Part shown: positions 17,215-27,800 of the stretch, piece by piece
How positions within the stretch are numbered: position 1 is the first letter of the stretch
How the letters are laid out: every line of letters starts with the position of its first letter
Assembly: GCF_038446955.1 (NCBI RefSeq)
Contig: NZ_CP151803.1
Span: forward strand, 2,418,001 to 2,482,000
Reading direction: 5' to 3'
Length of the DNA: 64,000 nucleotides
Source: Pedobacter sp. FW305-3-2-15-E-R2A2
GTDB lineage: Bacteria > Bacteroidota > Bacteroidia > Sphingobacteriales > Sphingobacteriaceae
Program-made: the position numbers and the translations under genes
Notes under the pieces: model-generated
Database searches by the model: none
What the model saw: only the letters and a program-made list of their open reading frames with translations
What the model was told of the DNA's origin: nothing

Positions 17215-18405
17215 ATGAAAAACTTCTTTGCATTGATAAAAAGGGAATTTGGGTTGTTCTTTGCTGATAGCACATTGCGATCTGTATTTCTGCTGGCACC
17301 GATTATTTATGCTTTGCTTTTCGGCTTTGTTTATCAAAAAGGAAAAGTAGAGCATCTGCCGATCATCGTGGTAGATCTGGACAATACGCCGCTCAGCAAC
17401 CAGCTAATTGACATGCTTGGCGAAAATGAAAAGCTTCAGGTAGTCCGTGTTAAAAATACCAATAATGGGACGACTGAAACGATGCGTCAAATGAAAGCGG
17501 TAGTTACGGTTGTGATTCCCGAAAGATTTGAGGCATCAGTCCTGCAAAAACGCTATCCGGAAATCAATACTTATATCAATACCACTAACCTGCTAACAGC
17601 AAACATGGCTTCGCAAGGAGTGCAGACAACGCTTGGCACATTCAGTGCCGGGATTAACATGCAGGGATTAAAGAAAAAAGGAATGGGTGCGGAGCAGGCA
17701 GCCACGCAATACGAACCTTTTAAAGTGAATTATATCCGCTTGTATAATGAAACGGGTAACTACTTTACTTACATGTGGCCGGGCGTGTTGGCTGTTGTGC
17801 TGCAGCAGGTCTTGCTATTGGGACTTGCCGTAAGCTTTGCCAGGGAATACGAGAATAAAACCCTGGAAACCGAATTTTTAGGCCGTGCAGGAAATGCCTT
17901 TTCTGCGATTTTGATCAAGGTGATTCCTTTCTGGATTATGAGTGTTTTTATACTGGGTATCTACTATATTTTTCATCATATCTTCAGGGCTCCGATCCCA
18001 AGCCCTTTAATGAACTATGCGGTTACCACAGGGCTATTCATTGCGGCAACCACTTTTCTGGGGGTGTTTATTAGCGCACTACTGCCGAGTGCTTTAAAGG
18101 CTACTCAGGTACTGATGCTGTTGGCTACCCCTGCGTTTATTATTGGAGGCTATTCCTGGCCACTGGAAGCCATGCCGATCGGTGTACAATGGTTATCCTC
18201 AATATTGCCACTCACGCCATTCCTGAATGCCCACAAAGTGATGCTCTTTCAACAAGGATCGCTGGCAGATGTAATGCCTTCCATCCAGCATTTATGTATA
18301 CTGATATTGGTGTACGGGGTATTGGCTTTAATCACAGTCCGGATCAAGATTTACCAGATGAAAAAGAATGCCGGGAAAGGGGAGAACGTTAGCACTGATC
18401 AATAA
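17215..18405 (+). CDS. ABC-2-type transporter permease
   Basis: A 396-residue ABC-2 permease of the YhgE/YhhJ type: an N-terminal helix (residues 23-41), a large periplasmic domain (VVDLDNTPLSNQLIDML at about 57-73), and five or six C-terminal helices beginning near 180. No ATP-binding subunit is encoded in this operon, so it must borrow one from elsewhere or act with an unlinked ATPase. With the TolC and HlyD proteins it forms an efflux system for drugs, lipids or small molecules. Confidence 0.88.
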   Translation: MKNFFALIKREFGLFFADSTLRSVFLLAPIIYALLFGFVYQKGKVEHLPIIVVDLDNTPLSNQLIDMLGENEKLQVVRVKNTNNGTTETMRQMKAVVTVVIPERFEASVLQKRYPEINTYINTTNLLTANMASQGVQTTLGTFSAGINMQGLKKKGMGAEQAATQYEPFKVNYIRLYNETGNYFTYMWPGVLAVVLQQVLLLGLAVSFAREYENKTLETEFLGRAGNAFSAILIKVIPFWIMSVFILGIYYIFHHIFRAPIPSPLMNYAVTTGLFIAATTFLGVFISALLPSALKATQVLMLLATPAFIIGGYSWPLEAMPIGVQWLSSILPLTPFLNAHKVMLFQQGSLADVMPSIQHLCILILVYGVLALITVRIKIYQMKKNAGKGENVSTDQ

Positions 18406-18501
18406 AACCGGCAAGCTGCTGATCTTAAACTAACATCGAAATTCGCTTTTACTAAAACTATTCTTCTGTTGATTGGGTTTTAAAGACAAATACTTTGTTT
18501 T

Positions 18502-18879
18502 ATGCAGCCAGAACAGCCTACAGATTTAAATGCCTTATGGAATCTTGTCAAGGATTACGCTTATATCCGGCTGCAATCTCTCCAGCTACTGGCGGTAGAA
18601 AAAGTATCGAAACTTATGGGCGATGTGATCAGTACCCTTAGTCTGATCGTTTTTATATTAATGGCATTTTTGGGCGCTTGTTTTACCCTGGCATTCTATC
18701 TTTCTGAATTGCTGCAAAGCTTTACCAAAGGTTTTGGTTTTGTGGCTTTGCTGCTGACTTTTATCGCGTTCCTGATCTTATGGACAAAAGATAATTTAGA
18801 GAATAGGATCGTCAATCTTTTCATCAAGCGCTACTTTGACAAGCATTGTGATGAGGAGGATCCGGATGAAGACTGCTAA
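18502..18879 (+). CDS. phage-holin-like membrane protein (holin 3_6 superfamily type)
   Basis: A 125-residue protein with a soluble N-terminal helix (residues 10-38), two strong membrane helices (about 44-68 and 76-94) and an acidic C-terminus (CDEEDPDED). The arrangement matches the small Phage_holin_3_6/DUF1469 proteins that sit next to YihY-type genes in bacteria; despite the name they are not phage genes. Its reading frame overlaps the next gene by 14 bp. Function is unknown. Confidence 0.75.
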   Translation: MQPEQPTDLNALWNLVKDYAYIRLQSLQLLAVEKVSKLMGDVISTLSLIVFILMAFLGACFTLAFYLSELLQSFTKGFGFVALLLTFIAFLILWTKDNLENRIVNLFIKRYFDKHCDEEDPDEDC

Positions 18880-19819
18880 GAAAATCACATTAAAGGGGAT
18901 ATGGGATATCCTAAAGAGATCTGTTAATGGAGTGATTGAGCATAAGGTTTTCAAGCTGAGTGGCTCATTGGCTTATTATACCGTGTTCTCTATGGCGCCT
19001 TTACTGGTGGTGATCATTTCCCTTTGCGGGATCTTTTTAGGGCAGGAAGCTGCACAGGGTGAAGTTTACGCTCAGCTGAATGAGTTTCTGGGCAAGGATA
19101 CGGCACTACAATTACAGGACCTGGTAAAAAAGGCAGCGATAGGCGATAAGGGAAACGTAGCTTTCATCATTGGAATCATCACTTTGCTCATTGGCGCGAC
19201 CACTGTCTTTGGCGATATTCAGGATTCTATCAATATGATCTGGGGATTGAAACCGAAGCCAAAGAACGACTGGCTAAAGATCCTGCAGAACCGTGTGCTT
19301 TCTTTTTCGGTGATCATCAGTCTGGGTTTTCTCCTATTGGTGTCATTGGCCATAACAGCAGTATTAGACGCGTTTAATGCCCGTCTTCAGGCTAACTTTG
19401 CAGAAGTTTCCGTCATTGTTTTTTATGTCTTAAATCAGCTCTTGACCCTGGTTGTCGTATCGTTGATTTTTGCGGTGGTTTTTAAAGTCCTTCCAGATGC
19501 CATCATCAAATGGAAGGATGTAATCCTTGGATCAGTGGTTACTGCTTTGCTTTTTATGATCGGAAAATTCGCGATATCCTTTTATATCGGAAAGAGCAAT
19601 ATCGGCAGCACGTATGGTGCTACGGGATCACTGGTGGTTTTGTTGCTCTGGACTTATTACTCTTCCATTATCTTGTATTTTGGTGCTGAATTTACGAAGG
19701 CTTATGCTGTGGTGTATGGATCAGAAATTTATCCCTCCAAATATGCAGTGACCACAAAAGAGGTGGAAATAGAAACCGGTAAAGCTTCGATTCAGGAAAA
19801 TGATAAAGAAACGTTATAA
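18866..19819 (+). CDS. YihY/BrkB-family inner membrane protein
   Basis: A 317-residue polytopic membrane protein with the family signatures: SGSLAYYTVFSMAPLLVVI (about residues 31-49), TTVFGDIQDSINMIWGLKP, and GSTYGATGSLVVLLLWTYYSS near 252-272. It was once called ribonuclease BN, but it is a membrane protein of unclear function. ATG 18866 is chosen because a strong AGGAGG lies 6 nt before it (18854-18859), inside the end of the upstream gene; a TTG at 18836 and an ATG at 18851 are less likely. Confidence 0.9.
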   Translation: MKTAKKITLKGIWDILKRSVNGVIEHKVFKLSGSLAYYTVFSMAPLLVVIISLCGIFLGQEAAQGEVYAQLNEFLGKDTALQLQDLVKKAAIGDKGNVAFIIGIITLLIGATTVFGDIQDSINMIWGLKPKPKNDWLKILQNRVLSFSVIISLGFLLLVSLAITAVLDAFNARLQANFAEVSVIVFYVLNQLLTLVVVSLIFAVVFKVLPDAIIKWKDVILGSVVTALLFMIGKFAISFYIGKSNIGSTYGATGSLVVLLLWTYYSSIILYFGAEFTKAYAVVYGSEIYPSKYAVTTKEVEIETGKASIQENDKETL

Positions 19820-19832
19820 GGACAAGTGATCC

Positions 19833-20681
19833 TTAATGCATGAGCGCTCTCACAATTTTACTGTGGAGTGCATCTCTAAGTAGAGTCTTGTTTTTTCCAA
19901 AATGTGCTTCTCGATGACAGTTTGGACATAGGGCTGCAACATTTTCTGGTGAATCTGGACCGTCATCTGCTAATCTGAAAATATGGTGAACTTCTAGAAA
20001 CGGAATGCCGAATTCAGTTATAAATGGTCCCGGTTTATTGCAAAATTCGCAGACTCCATTCGCTCTTAATAGGGCATAGGTTTTTATTAGGGAACTCCTT
20101 TCTCTATACTCTTGGACTGTTAATCTTGTTTTATTTGGTGAACTCCTTTTATTTCCAATCCGTTCCTCTAAATCAGCTAGTGTTACTCTTTTCTCTAACT
20201 GTTTTGATGCTTCTATCTCAAAATTATTGAATATATTGTTTGATGGTATTAGATGAAAAACCACCAACTTATCACCTACGCGATCTCCTTCTGTGGCTGT
20301 TTTTAGATCCCAAGAAATAACATCAAATATACCTTCAAACTTGTAATTCTTTTTATTGTTACCTCTAGCTTTTGCTTCAAGCGTCGTTGGCTCTCTTGTA
20401 CTAAACAACAATACATTTCTATTACCATTTGTTAATAATCCGTTGGCGTAGTTGTATGGATTTTGATCTCCTTTTGATCCCTGTCCAATATAACACCAGG
20501 TACCGTCTGGGTTTTTCTTGTCTTGATAACCTGCCTTTTTTCCGTGTTTACCTCCAGAAGTTATAATTACACATTGCGATTCTTTTGGCCCCCAAAGAAT
20601 TCCTGATTGACCTTGTTTGCTTCCCACGTAATCAAGTAAACTTTCTCTGAAATATTCATTATCAATTTTAAAAGTAAACAT
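19833..20681 (-). CDS. McrA-like HNH endonuclease with SRA-like N-terminal domain
   Basis: A 282-residue protein. The N-terminal half has a YDG/SRA-like pattern (SGGKHGKKAGYQDK, then DGTWCYIGQGSKGDQN, about residues 43-74) like the modified-base readers of ScoMcrA-type enzymes. The C-terminal half is an HNH nuclease with two zinc-binding CxxC pairs (CEFCNKPG, CPNCHREAH) and EVHHIFRLADDG. Together they suggest a type IV restriction enzyme cutting modified DNA. It is a lone gene with no methylase and an AT-rich, transfer-like base composition. The nuclease call is firm; the SRA reading is tentative. Confidence 0.8.
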   Translation of the reverse strand: MFTFKIDNEYFRESLLDYVGSKQGQSGILWGPKESQCVIITSGGKHGKKAGYQDKKNPDGTWCYIGQGSKGDQNPYNYANGLLTNGNRNVLLFSTREPTTLEAKARGNNKKNYKFEGIFDVISWDLKTATEGDRVGDKLVVFHLIPSNNIFNNFEIEASKQLEKRVTLADLEERIGNKRSSPNKTRLTVQEYRERSSLIKTYALLRANGVCEFCNKPGPFITEFGIPFLEVHHIFRLADDGPDSPENVAALCPNCHREAHFGKNKTLLRDALHSKIVRALMH

Positions 20682-21120
20682 TCTACAAGTGGTCGATTAT
20701 GATTCGGATTTGTTATCTGTAATCTAAAGATATGTAAAAGAAACCAAGATATTGATCTCTAATATCGATATTTTTTATTTTGTAACTAAAGAAATGAATT
20801 ATAGCGTTGGTAATTAAGACGCCTTTTCAGAGTTAAATCTTGATTTGAATCCAAGACTTATACTATGTTTTTCAATTGATTGGCTATGCAAGTGGGTTTT
20901 GCATACTCTCTCTGACATCGTATAATAACCATTAGTTGTGCAAAAGTAATGTGCATTTTATTGCTACCTTAAATCACTCTCTCTAGATTTTTTTCTACAG
21001 CCTAACAAGGTTATTAAAAGACTTATCGATTTTATTTGACTTTAGATTAGGTGACGTCTGATTTTCGTCGTCAAAGCCTTTAAATTGAAACATTCTACTC
21101 AATTGTATAATGCTGGGGAG
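20682..21120. other. AT-rich intergenic region
   Basis: About 440 bp between the endonuclease gene's start and the terminator of the next minus-strand gene. No credible ORF, RNA gene or repeat is seen; only the endonuclease promoter is expected here. Confidence 0.4.
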
Positions 21121-21169
21121 TTAAAAAGATCAGCGGCCTCTTAACTTAAGAAACCGGTGATCTTTTTAA
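21121..21169 (-). terminator. terminator of the Vps62-like gene
   Basis: TTAAAAAGATCA (21121-21132) pairs perfectly with 21158-21169, with further CGG/CCG pairs inside. On the minus strand the stem ends in a T run, 57 bp after the stop codon. Confidence 0.75.
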
Positions 21170-21225
21170 AGTGTGGTTGTGGTTTTCCGATATCAGTTGT
21201 TGCCACAGCACTATTGGTATCAGGT

Positions 21226-22689
21226 CTATTTGATTCTTTTGTACCATGGACCTAATGGGCCAGTCGTTGAAACCTGTTCTCCAACTTCTCCCCACGCTCC
21301 GGCGTAGTCTCTCCAGGGCTGAGATTCTAAATTTTCTGTTTTATCACTTACAACCCATTGGTATCCACCATCAGCAGCATGGTCTTTGTTTAAAATATGA
21401 TAGTCGCCTGGGCTGCTGTAATGTGCGTGAGAGCCTCTTGCGCTGTAAACATAAAGCGTCTGAACATTTCCTGTATTTTCGACAATCAACTCGCTTCTGG
21501 GATAGTAAGTGTCATTTCCATGAGCACTTAACCAAGCGCCGGTAATGTTGTTGTCGATCACCTGTAAGGTAACACTTTCCCAATCTCCCTGATGCGACTG
21601 GCTGATTCCTGCAAAGTTCCAGTAATTATAGCCGTAGAATAACCAGAATTGCTTCCTTCCGTCATTCAATTCATAGACATAGGATGCTACATTATTGTTC
21701 GGATTGGAATCACCTGTTAAATTATCATCAGGCTCTAAAAAAACATTGAAGTCTCCTTTATTATCGTCTCTCGGGCGTCTGTTCTTTCCATCCTGTAAGG
21801 CATAACTGTTTATGGTTGATACAGGAATATCATAAAACTGAGGGGTATGGTCATTATTACTGTTGCGCCATCCGGGCAAAGTTTTGTCGTAACCACCGTC
21901 AGATCCCAGACCTACCATGTGTCTGAACCTGGATTTTTTTATAAAATCGAGAGGATTCATTGGGAAGTACTCCTCCGTTGGGTGTAATCTAACTACTACC
22001 CGAAAGGAATTTGCATTTGGATTCTGATAATTGAAAACGATCGTACCTGCCTGATAGGTAGTGTTTCCGTTTTCATCTTTTTGGTGAATCCGGCTAATGA
22101 TGACTTGTTGAGGATTTGTGGTATAGAAAATGCCGCTGGATTCTTTAAAAGGGCCGGCGTTAACCACATTTGTGATCTGTGTAGGCTTTCCGTTAAATTT
22201 AACTACTCCTGTTAAGTAACGCGTATTTCCGTTTTCGTCACCCTGATGTTCTCTGCCGATGATTACTCTTCCTGCCGAAGCCGTAAATCCTGCACCGGAT
22301 GATTCTTTGAACCAATTGCTCCAGATTCCATCTTCTACAGTAATCGTTGCCTCTATTGGTTGCCCTGTGTTATCAATTGCCTGAAGGCTGGCGTATTGAT
22401 ATTTTGTTTGTCCGTTTTCATCTCCGGCATGCCAGCGTCCGGTCATGACAGTATTGGTCGGACACTGAAAAAAGCTGTTCTTTTCCTTCATTTGTGCACT
22501 TTCACCACGTTGCAAAGGAATGATCGTAACCTGTGGAACACTGGCATCATTTGCCACGCTGAGTTCATTTGCGCTCTTTGCTGCCGTTTTGGAGCCTGGA
22601 ATTTGTTCTTTCTCCTTCTTACAGGAAATTGCAAATGTGCTGATCATCGCAATGCAAAGAAATTTAATAAAAATGTTTGTTTTCTTCAT
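21226..22689 (-). CDS. Vps62-like lipoprotein with three tandem repeats
   Basis: A 487-residue lipoprotein (lipobox FAISCKKEK). Residues about 65-220 hold three diverged copies of one motif, GRWHAGDENGQTKY, GREHQGDENGNTRY and SRIHQKDENGNTTY, each in a 50-60-residue beta-rich unit. The C-terminal part matches the Vps62/DUF946 pattern (HQGDWESVTLQV, then RGSHAHYSSPGDYH). Vps62-like proteins in bacteria have no settled function. ATG 22689 is preferred to the TTG at 22695. The protein should sit on the outer membrane or face the periplasm. Confidence 0.75.
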   Translation of the reverse strand: MKKTNIFIKFLCIAMISTFAISCKKEKEQIPGSKTAAKSANELSVANDASVPQVTIIPLQRGESAQMKEKNSFFQCPTNTVMTGRWHAGDENGQTKYQYASLQAIDNTGQPIEATITVEDGIWSNWFKESSGAGFTASAGRVIIGREHQGDENGNTRYLTGVVKFNGKPTQITNVVNAGPFKESSGIFYTTNPQQVIISRIHQKDENGNTTYQAGTIVFNYQNPNANSFRVVVRLHPTEEYFPMNPLDFIKKSRFRHMVGLGSDGGYDKTLPGWRNSNNDHTPQFYDIPVSTINSYALQDGKNRRPRDDNKGDFNVFLEPDDNLTGDSNPNNNVASYVYELNDGRKQFWLFYGYNYWNFAGISQSHQGDWESVTLQVIDNNITGAWLSAHGNDTYYPRSELIVENTGNVQTLYVYSARGSHAHYSSPGDYHILNKDHAADGGYQWVVSDKTENLESQPWRDYAGAWGEVGEQVSTTGPLGPWYKRIK

Positions 22690-22963
22690 ATTCAATTATG
22701 TTATAATATGACGGTAATTTATAGAATATGTTTTTCAGATTTTCTTTGATTATCTCTGTAAATATTTATATGTCAATTCTCAGACTATTTGTTAATTAAA
22801 TCGTAATGTAAAATACATTCAAAAGGGTGTATCGTTCCACGTTTGATTTTTGCCATTTTGATCTCAATAGTATTTAGTTTCGACAGGTACATCGGATGAA
22901 ATAGTCTTATCTCAGAATGCAATTGTGTAAAGAAGCAAAATCATCATAAACCTTTTTAACTAG

Positions 22964-23179
22964 ATGCAAAAAACGATTCTAACTATCACAATGGCTGTGC
23001 TGTGCCTGAATTTTACGCTGAAAGCACAAGAGCCCACAAAGCCGAAACTGCTAAAAATCCCTTTGATCAGGGGGAAGATTCTTGACGAAAAAAGATATGC
23101 CCTTCCCGATGCTTCCTTAAAAATTAAAAATACTAAAGCTGTAGTGATCACTTCCAAGGATGGGAGCTTTTTGTGCTAG
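22964..23179 (+). pseudogene. truncated carboxypeptidase-regulatory-like fragment
   Basis: A 71-residue frame with a signal peptide (ending LKAQEPTKP) and the beginning of a CarboxypepD_reg/TonB-dependent-receptor N-terminal domain (IRGKILDEKRYALPDASLKIKNT, given here only by its ends: GKILDEK and DGSFLC). It stops at 23177-23179 before the fold is complete. No continuation is found in any frame downstream. It looks like the 5' remnant of a SusC-type or carboxypeptidase-regulatory gene. Confidence 0.5.
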
Positions 23180-23464
23180 TGTTGTTTGTTGGGGTTAAGA
23201 AAATGTTCTTTGGAAGATGCTGTCGATTTGTGGTTACGTATACTAGAGTTATACTTAACCATCTGTTAGGGGTTTATAGGGCCTTATCAGGCCTTAAGCC
23301 GCTCCAAAGGCAAATTCAAGGACTGTTGCTTCTTTATTTAGGCACATATAAAGGTAGCCGCATTGGAAGCAGGGCTTCAGTGGAAATAAACCGGATTTAT
23401 AGCTGAAATACAGTATTGTTATAATTAATTCGTATCTTAAATTAAATTAATTAACACTTTGGTT

Positions 23465-24307
23465 ATGGCAATATCTAAATATGGCCCATATGGCCATCCG
23501 AATGGAAAAATCGGAAAACTGGTCCATTACATGTTAAAGGGGCAGCCTGTTACACGTATGGTGGGCAGAAGGACTAAGTCAAGTCAGAAACAATTGGTCA
23601 ATTGTCAGGCTATGGCGGTGACAATGGGCTTTTCAAGACCCGAAGGCGTCCTGAAGTTTATTAACGCAGGCTTTGAGCTGGAGGCGAGGGGTACGGTCAA
23701 AAATCCTCATAACCTGGCGACCTCTTACAATAAGAAGTTTGCGTTGAAAGGGGAGTATCCGAACCTTAAAATAGATTACAGCAAAGCAATGGTTAGTCAG
23801 GGAAGCTTATCCGCACCCAGAGACACGAAGTTGATCAAAACAGAGGCCGGATTGGAACTTAGCTGGGATCCTAGTCCCCTGGAGACTGGAAATCACGGGG
23901 ACGATATCGCTATGGTTTTACTCTGTTATCCAGGCCTTGAACAGGCTTCGAGCTACCTGAATGCCGCAAAAAGAGAAAATGGTAAATACTTCATCGCGTT
24001 GTCGGGAGCGCTTTATGAGCAGCCTATAGAGGTTTATATGTGTTTTAAATCTGCTGATGGCAAGGCGATTTCCAATAGTGTATATTTTGGAAATCTGAAT
24101 GGTGAAGCAGAAACAGCAGAAGAGCGACATCAAAAGAAAAAGTATGAGGACTTGAAAACGAGGTTTGATCAGGTTGCAGCCAGTTATTTAGCACATATTG
24201 GGCTTAGTGGCAATGCAATTGTCGTAACCAAGGCTTTCCGGAATCTGGAAACAGAGTATCTGGCATTAAAGAGCAAGCTGGATAATCTTCCCGGGAAACC
24301 CAGTTGA
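23465..24307 (+). CDS. DUF6266 family protein
   Basis: A 280-residue protein beginning MAISKYGPYGHPNGKIGKLV, with GRRTKSSQKQLVNCQAMAV after it, the N-terminal signature of DUF6266. A middle beta-rich part (LELSWDPSPLETGNHGDD) resembles a fibronectin-like fold. A helical C-terminus follows (RHQKKKYEDLKTRF to LKSKLDNL). It has no signal peptide. ATG 23465 is chosen over the in-frame TTG at 23459. The family is common and multicopy in Pedobacter-like genomes and has no known function. Confidence 0.85.
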   Translation: MAISKYGPYGHPNGKIGKLVHYMLKGQPVTRMVGRRTKSSQKQLVNCQAMAVTMGFSRPEGVLKFINAGFELEARGTVKNPHNLATSYNKKFALKGEYPNLKIDYSKAMVSQGSLSAPRDTKLIKTEAGLELSWDPSPLETGNHGDDIAMVLLCYPGLEQASSYLNAAKRENGKYFIALSGALYEQPIEVYMCFKSADGKAISNSVYFGNLNGEAETAEERHQKKKYEDLKTRFDQVAASYLAHIGLSGNAIVVTKAFRNLETEYLALKSKLDNLPGKPS

Positions 24308-24815
24308 TGAATATGTGGTTAATGGAAGAGTTATTCTAAAGGAAATGAGTTCGTTATTACATTCCTTGGGAGAGGTATGGGCTTTTTTTTTAAAATCACA
24401 AAGGTTCAAGTCCCTGGATTATAACCAACGGTCGTATCCATGTTCCGTGCTTTTAGTAGGAAATTTTTTTTATTTTTTTTGTATCAATTAACTTTTATCG
24501 ATTCTTTAGGTAGTTGGTTTTTGGTTTTGTTTGCGGAGTTGATTATTTTTTTTATATCTTGTAGATGCAAGGCCAAATGGTTTTGAAACACTCCCAATCA
24601 TATGATTTTAGAATTAGCGCTCAATGGTGAACTTGTCAATAATGACCTGTATTGCCCGTTTTCCAAATACAGGAGATTACCTGCAGTCCATACCAACCTC
24701 ATTTTTGTCCAATTGTATTGATTAAAAAGAATACCTAGTCTAAGGTAATGTTATCTTTTTAGTTCCTCTCACGATCATATTCTTTGATATAAATTATTCC
24801 TCACCTAACATAATT
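24308..24815. other. AT-rich gene-poor stretch before the RHS region
   Basis: About 500 bp with long T runs (for example near 24382-24391 and 24464-24481) and no credible gene. It marks the left edge of the AT-rich accessory region. A short tRNA-3'-end-like string occurs at 24403-24427 but no tRNA can be folded. Confidence 0.4.
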
Positions 24816-27800
24816 ATGAAATTTCTTTTTGCCTGTTTGCTCACATCATTCTCAATCTATTGTGGGGCCCAAGTAATGCCAACAACGAAGCTTCCAATAT
24901 TAGTTCCTCCTTCACCTGAAGTGGCAGAACTTTCAAGATTTATGCAGGCATCAACACAAATGTTTACCGGAGCTTCAAATGTCCAGGTTCCGTTATATAC
25001 TTTGCAGACTGGAAATATCAAGACAAATATTAGTTTGAATTATTCAAACAATGGTATCAAAGTTAACGATATTCCGGGCCGTGCAGGTTTAGGTTGGAAT
25101 GTTCTGGCTGGCGGCAGCATTAGCCGGACTGTTCATGATGAGCCAGATGAAAAAAGCAGCTTTCTATCGCCACCTAATTTTGATGCACCGATTAGTGATA
25201 CTGATTATCTCCTTTATCTTAAAACAGCACTTAAATACGGGTATGATACAGAATATGATATTTATTCGATTAACGTAGCAGGATTGTCCGGGAAATTCTT
25301 CTTTGATAAAACTGGAAATCCACGATTAATCGACCATTCGAAAATTAAAATTGAAAGAACTGGTGGTTTACTTAGTGAAATTTCAACTTTTACGGTAACT
25401 GATGAGGATGGCATTAAATATTTTTTTGGTCAAAATGATATTATAGAAAGAACCACTAGTGTGGTGTTAAATGGCATGTCACCGAAGTTTAATGTGCAGG
25501 CAACCACATGGTTTTTAACTAAAATACAAACTCCCGAAGGACAGGAGGTTTCCTTTAATTATAGTGGTGTTAGTTTCGAAGCAAATTTAGGTCCCTCACA
25601 ATTTGTCACACTTCAAACTCCGCAAAATGCTACCGGGAGCCCATGCGGAGTTTGTAACCCTGTGATGGGGCAGGTTACTTATAATAAAATTTCATATGGT
25701 AGCTTTTATCTCACCTCCATACAAACCTCAAATAATCAAAATGTAAACTTCACCTACGAAGAAAGGCCAGATTTAAGTGGTGATGTCAGATTAACAAGCA
25801 TCTCAGCTAACGATCAAAAAATGTATGTATTTGAATATTTAGATGTCACGCACAGTTCAACGGAAGTGAATAAGAAGTTCTTTCTTACAAAGATGTATAC
25901 ACAGGAAAGCGAGGGGGGGACAGTGGGAAGGTTAACGCATCTATTCGAATATAACAATCCAACAGCTGTTCCTGATCAAACCTCTCTCTCAGGATTATTT
26001 TGGTTACTTTAATAACGCAGGTAATAGCACGAATTTCTTTCCTAAGATTCCAAATTACGAACAATATGTTAATGGAGCGTTGGGGGCAGACAGAAATCCT
26101 TCATTTTCAACTGTTGGTGCATTGCAGAAGGTTACCTATCCAACGGGTGGAAGTGAAGAATATTTTTATGAGCCTCACACCATTAGCACCAGTGTGACCG
26201 AAATAGTTTGGACACACTTTAATTTGCTTGGAACAGGGACCGGTAGAAATACCCCAGCAACTGTAACCAGTGATTTTACCCCAACCCAAACTCAAACCGT
26301 ATCTGGACAGTTTACAGTTGGGCTTAGCCCTGGAGCACCATCTCCTTCTGATCCTGACTATAATCCACCAAGTAACAGACAACTTGCAGAAATACAACTC
26401 TGGGATGTTACAAATGATCAAATGCTATGGCTAAAGAGAGATTTTTTTAATTATGGTGTTACGCCAATTGTTGCAGTCTTAACTGCGGGAATAAAATACC
26501 AGTTCAGAATAACAGTCTATGGAAGGACGCCACATGCATTTGTGTTTTTTAAATATGATCCGGTTGAAACAACATTTAATGTAAATAAACCTGGCTGTGG
26601 CATTCGTGTATCGAATATTAGATCATTTGACCCCGAAAGTCAAAAGTCAACTTTCCGATACTTTAAATATGCATCCATGGATAAACCTGATGTGTCTTCC
26701 GGAATCGGTGACATTGGCCGGCCAAATATTGAATCTGGTGTGGCACTGGGGGGATTTTGTGCGGGAGTAGGAATGGGGAACTCACTTATCACTTGTCCAT
26801 CTGCAATTGGAATCAATGCATCATCAAGGTCCTATCCTAACTTTAGTGGATCTCCGGTAGCCTATAAATACGTTTTAGAAAGCAACGATAAGGACTTCCT
26901 CAATGGAGGTATCATGCATGAATTTTATGCGGTAAGCGGCAATACCGGAATAATAAATTTTTTAAATATACCGTCATTCAATAATCCGGTTAGTGAGTCT
27001 CCCGATCTGAACGGCATTGAAAAAGCGACTTATTATTTTAGAAAAAATGCTTCAAAGTTTATACCGGTTAAGGACATCTTAAACGAATACGAGATCAATT
27101 GGCAACTGGCAAACATTACCAATCATACTGTCAAACGTAGCTGGGATTATAATGGTGCCGGTGACGCGACAATGCCATCTACTACGGATAAACTTTCCGG
27201 GTATTCTATCGGCGGTTATACCTATAATAGTGGTGTCGTTTATTTAAAAAACACAACGACAAAGACCTATGATGAGGCCGGACTAAATCCGGTAACAGGT
27301 TTAGAGAGCTTTACCTACAACACAGACTATACTAAGAAAATAAAGATTACAAGTAGTAGCAGTGACGGTTCTAATAACGTGACCTCTTTGACCTATCCGG
27401 AAAATTATGCTGTTGCTCCATATACGGACATGGTTTTAAAGAATATGCTAAATCCGGTAGTTGAGCAAACAGTAGTGAAAACTGTCGGTGCAACAGTTAG
27501 TCCAGTTTCTTATATAAAAACAGACTTTAAAGATTGGTTTAGCGATAAAACGGTGATTAAGCCTGAGCTTGTCAAATTTAAAGTAGGTACCGGTAGTTTA
27601 AATAATAAATTGCGCTTTTTTGATTATGATAGAGCTGGTAATCCTATTGATCTATCAGAGGAAAATGGACCGCATATTTCCTACATATGGAATGATCGTG
27701 GCTCACGACCTATTGCTGAAGTGAATAATTCAATTCGAACTGATGTGGCTTATACCAGTTTCGAACCGTTTAGTAAAGGAGGCTGGAGTTATGCCGGAGT

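Noticed and set aside
23173..23406. 77-codon plus-strand frame after the truncated fragment
   Set aside because: Composition is not protein-like and it does not continue the carboxypeptidase-regulatory fold.
24403..24427. String resembling a tRNA T-loop to CCA end
   Set aside because: The T stem does not pair, the acceptor would be AT-only in part, and no cloverleaf lies upstream. A tRNA-fragment attachment site is possible but unsupported.
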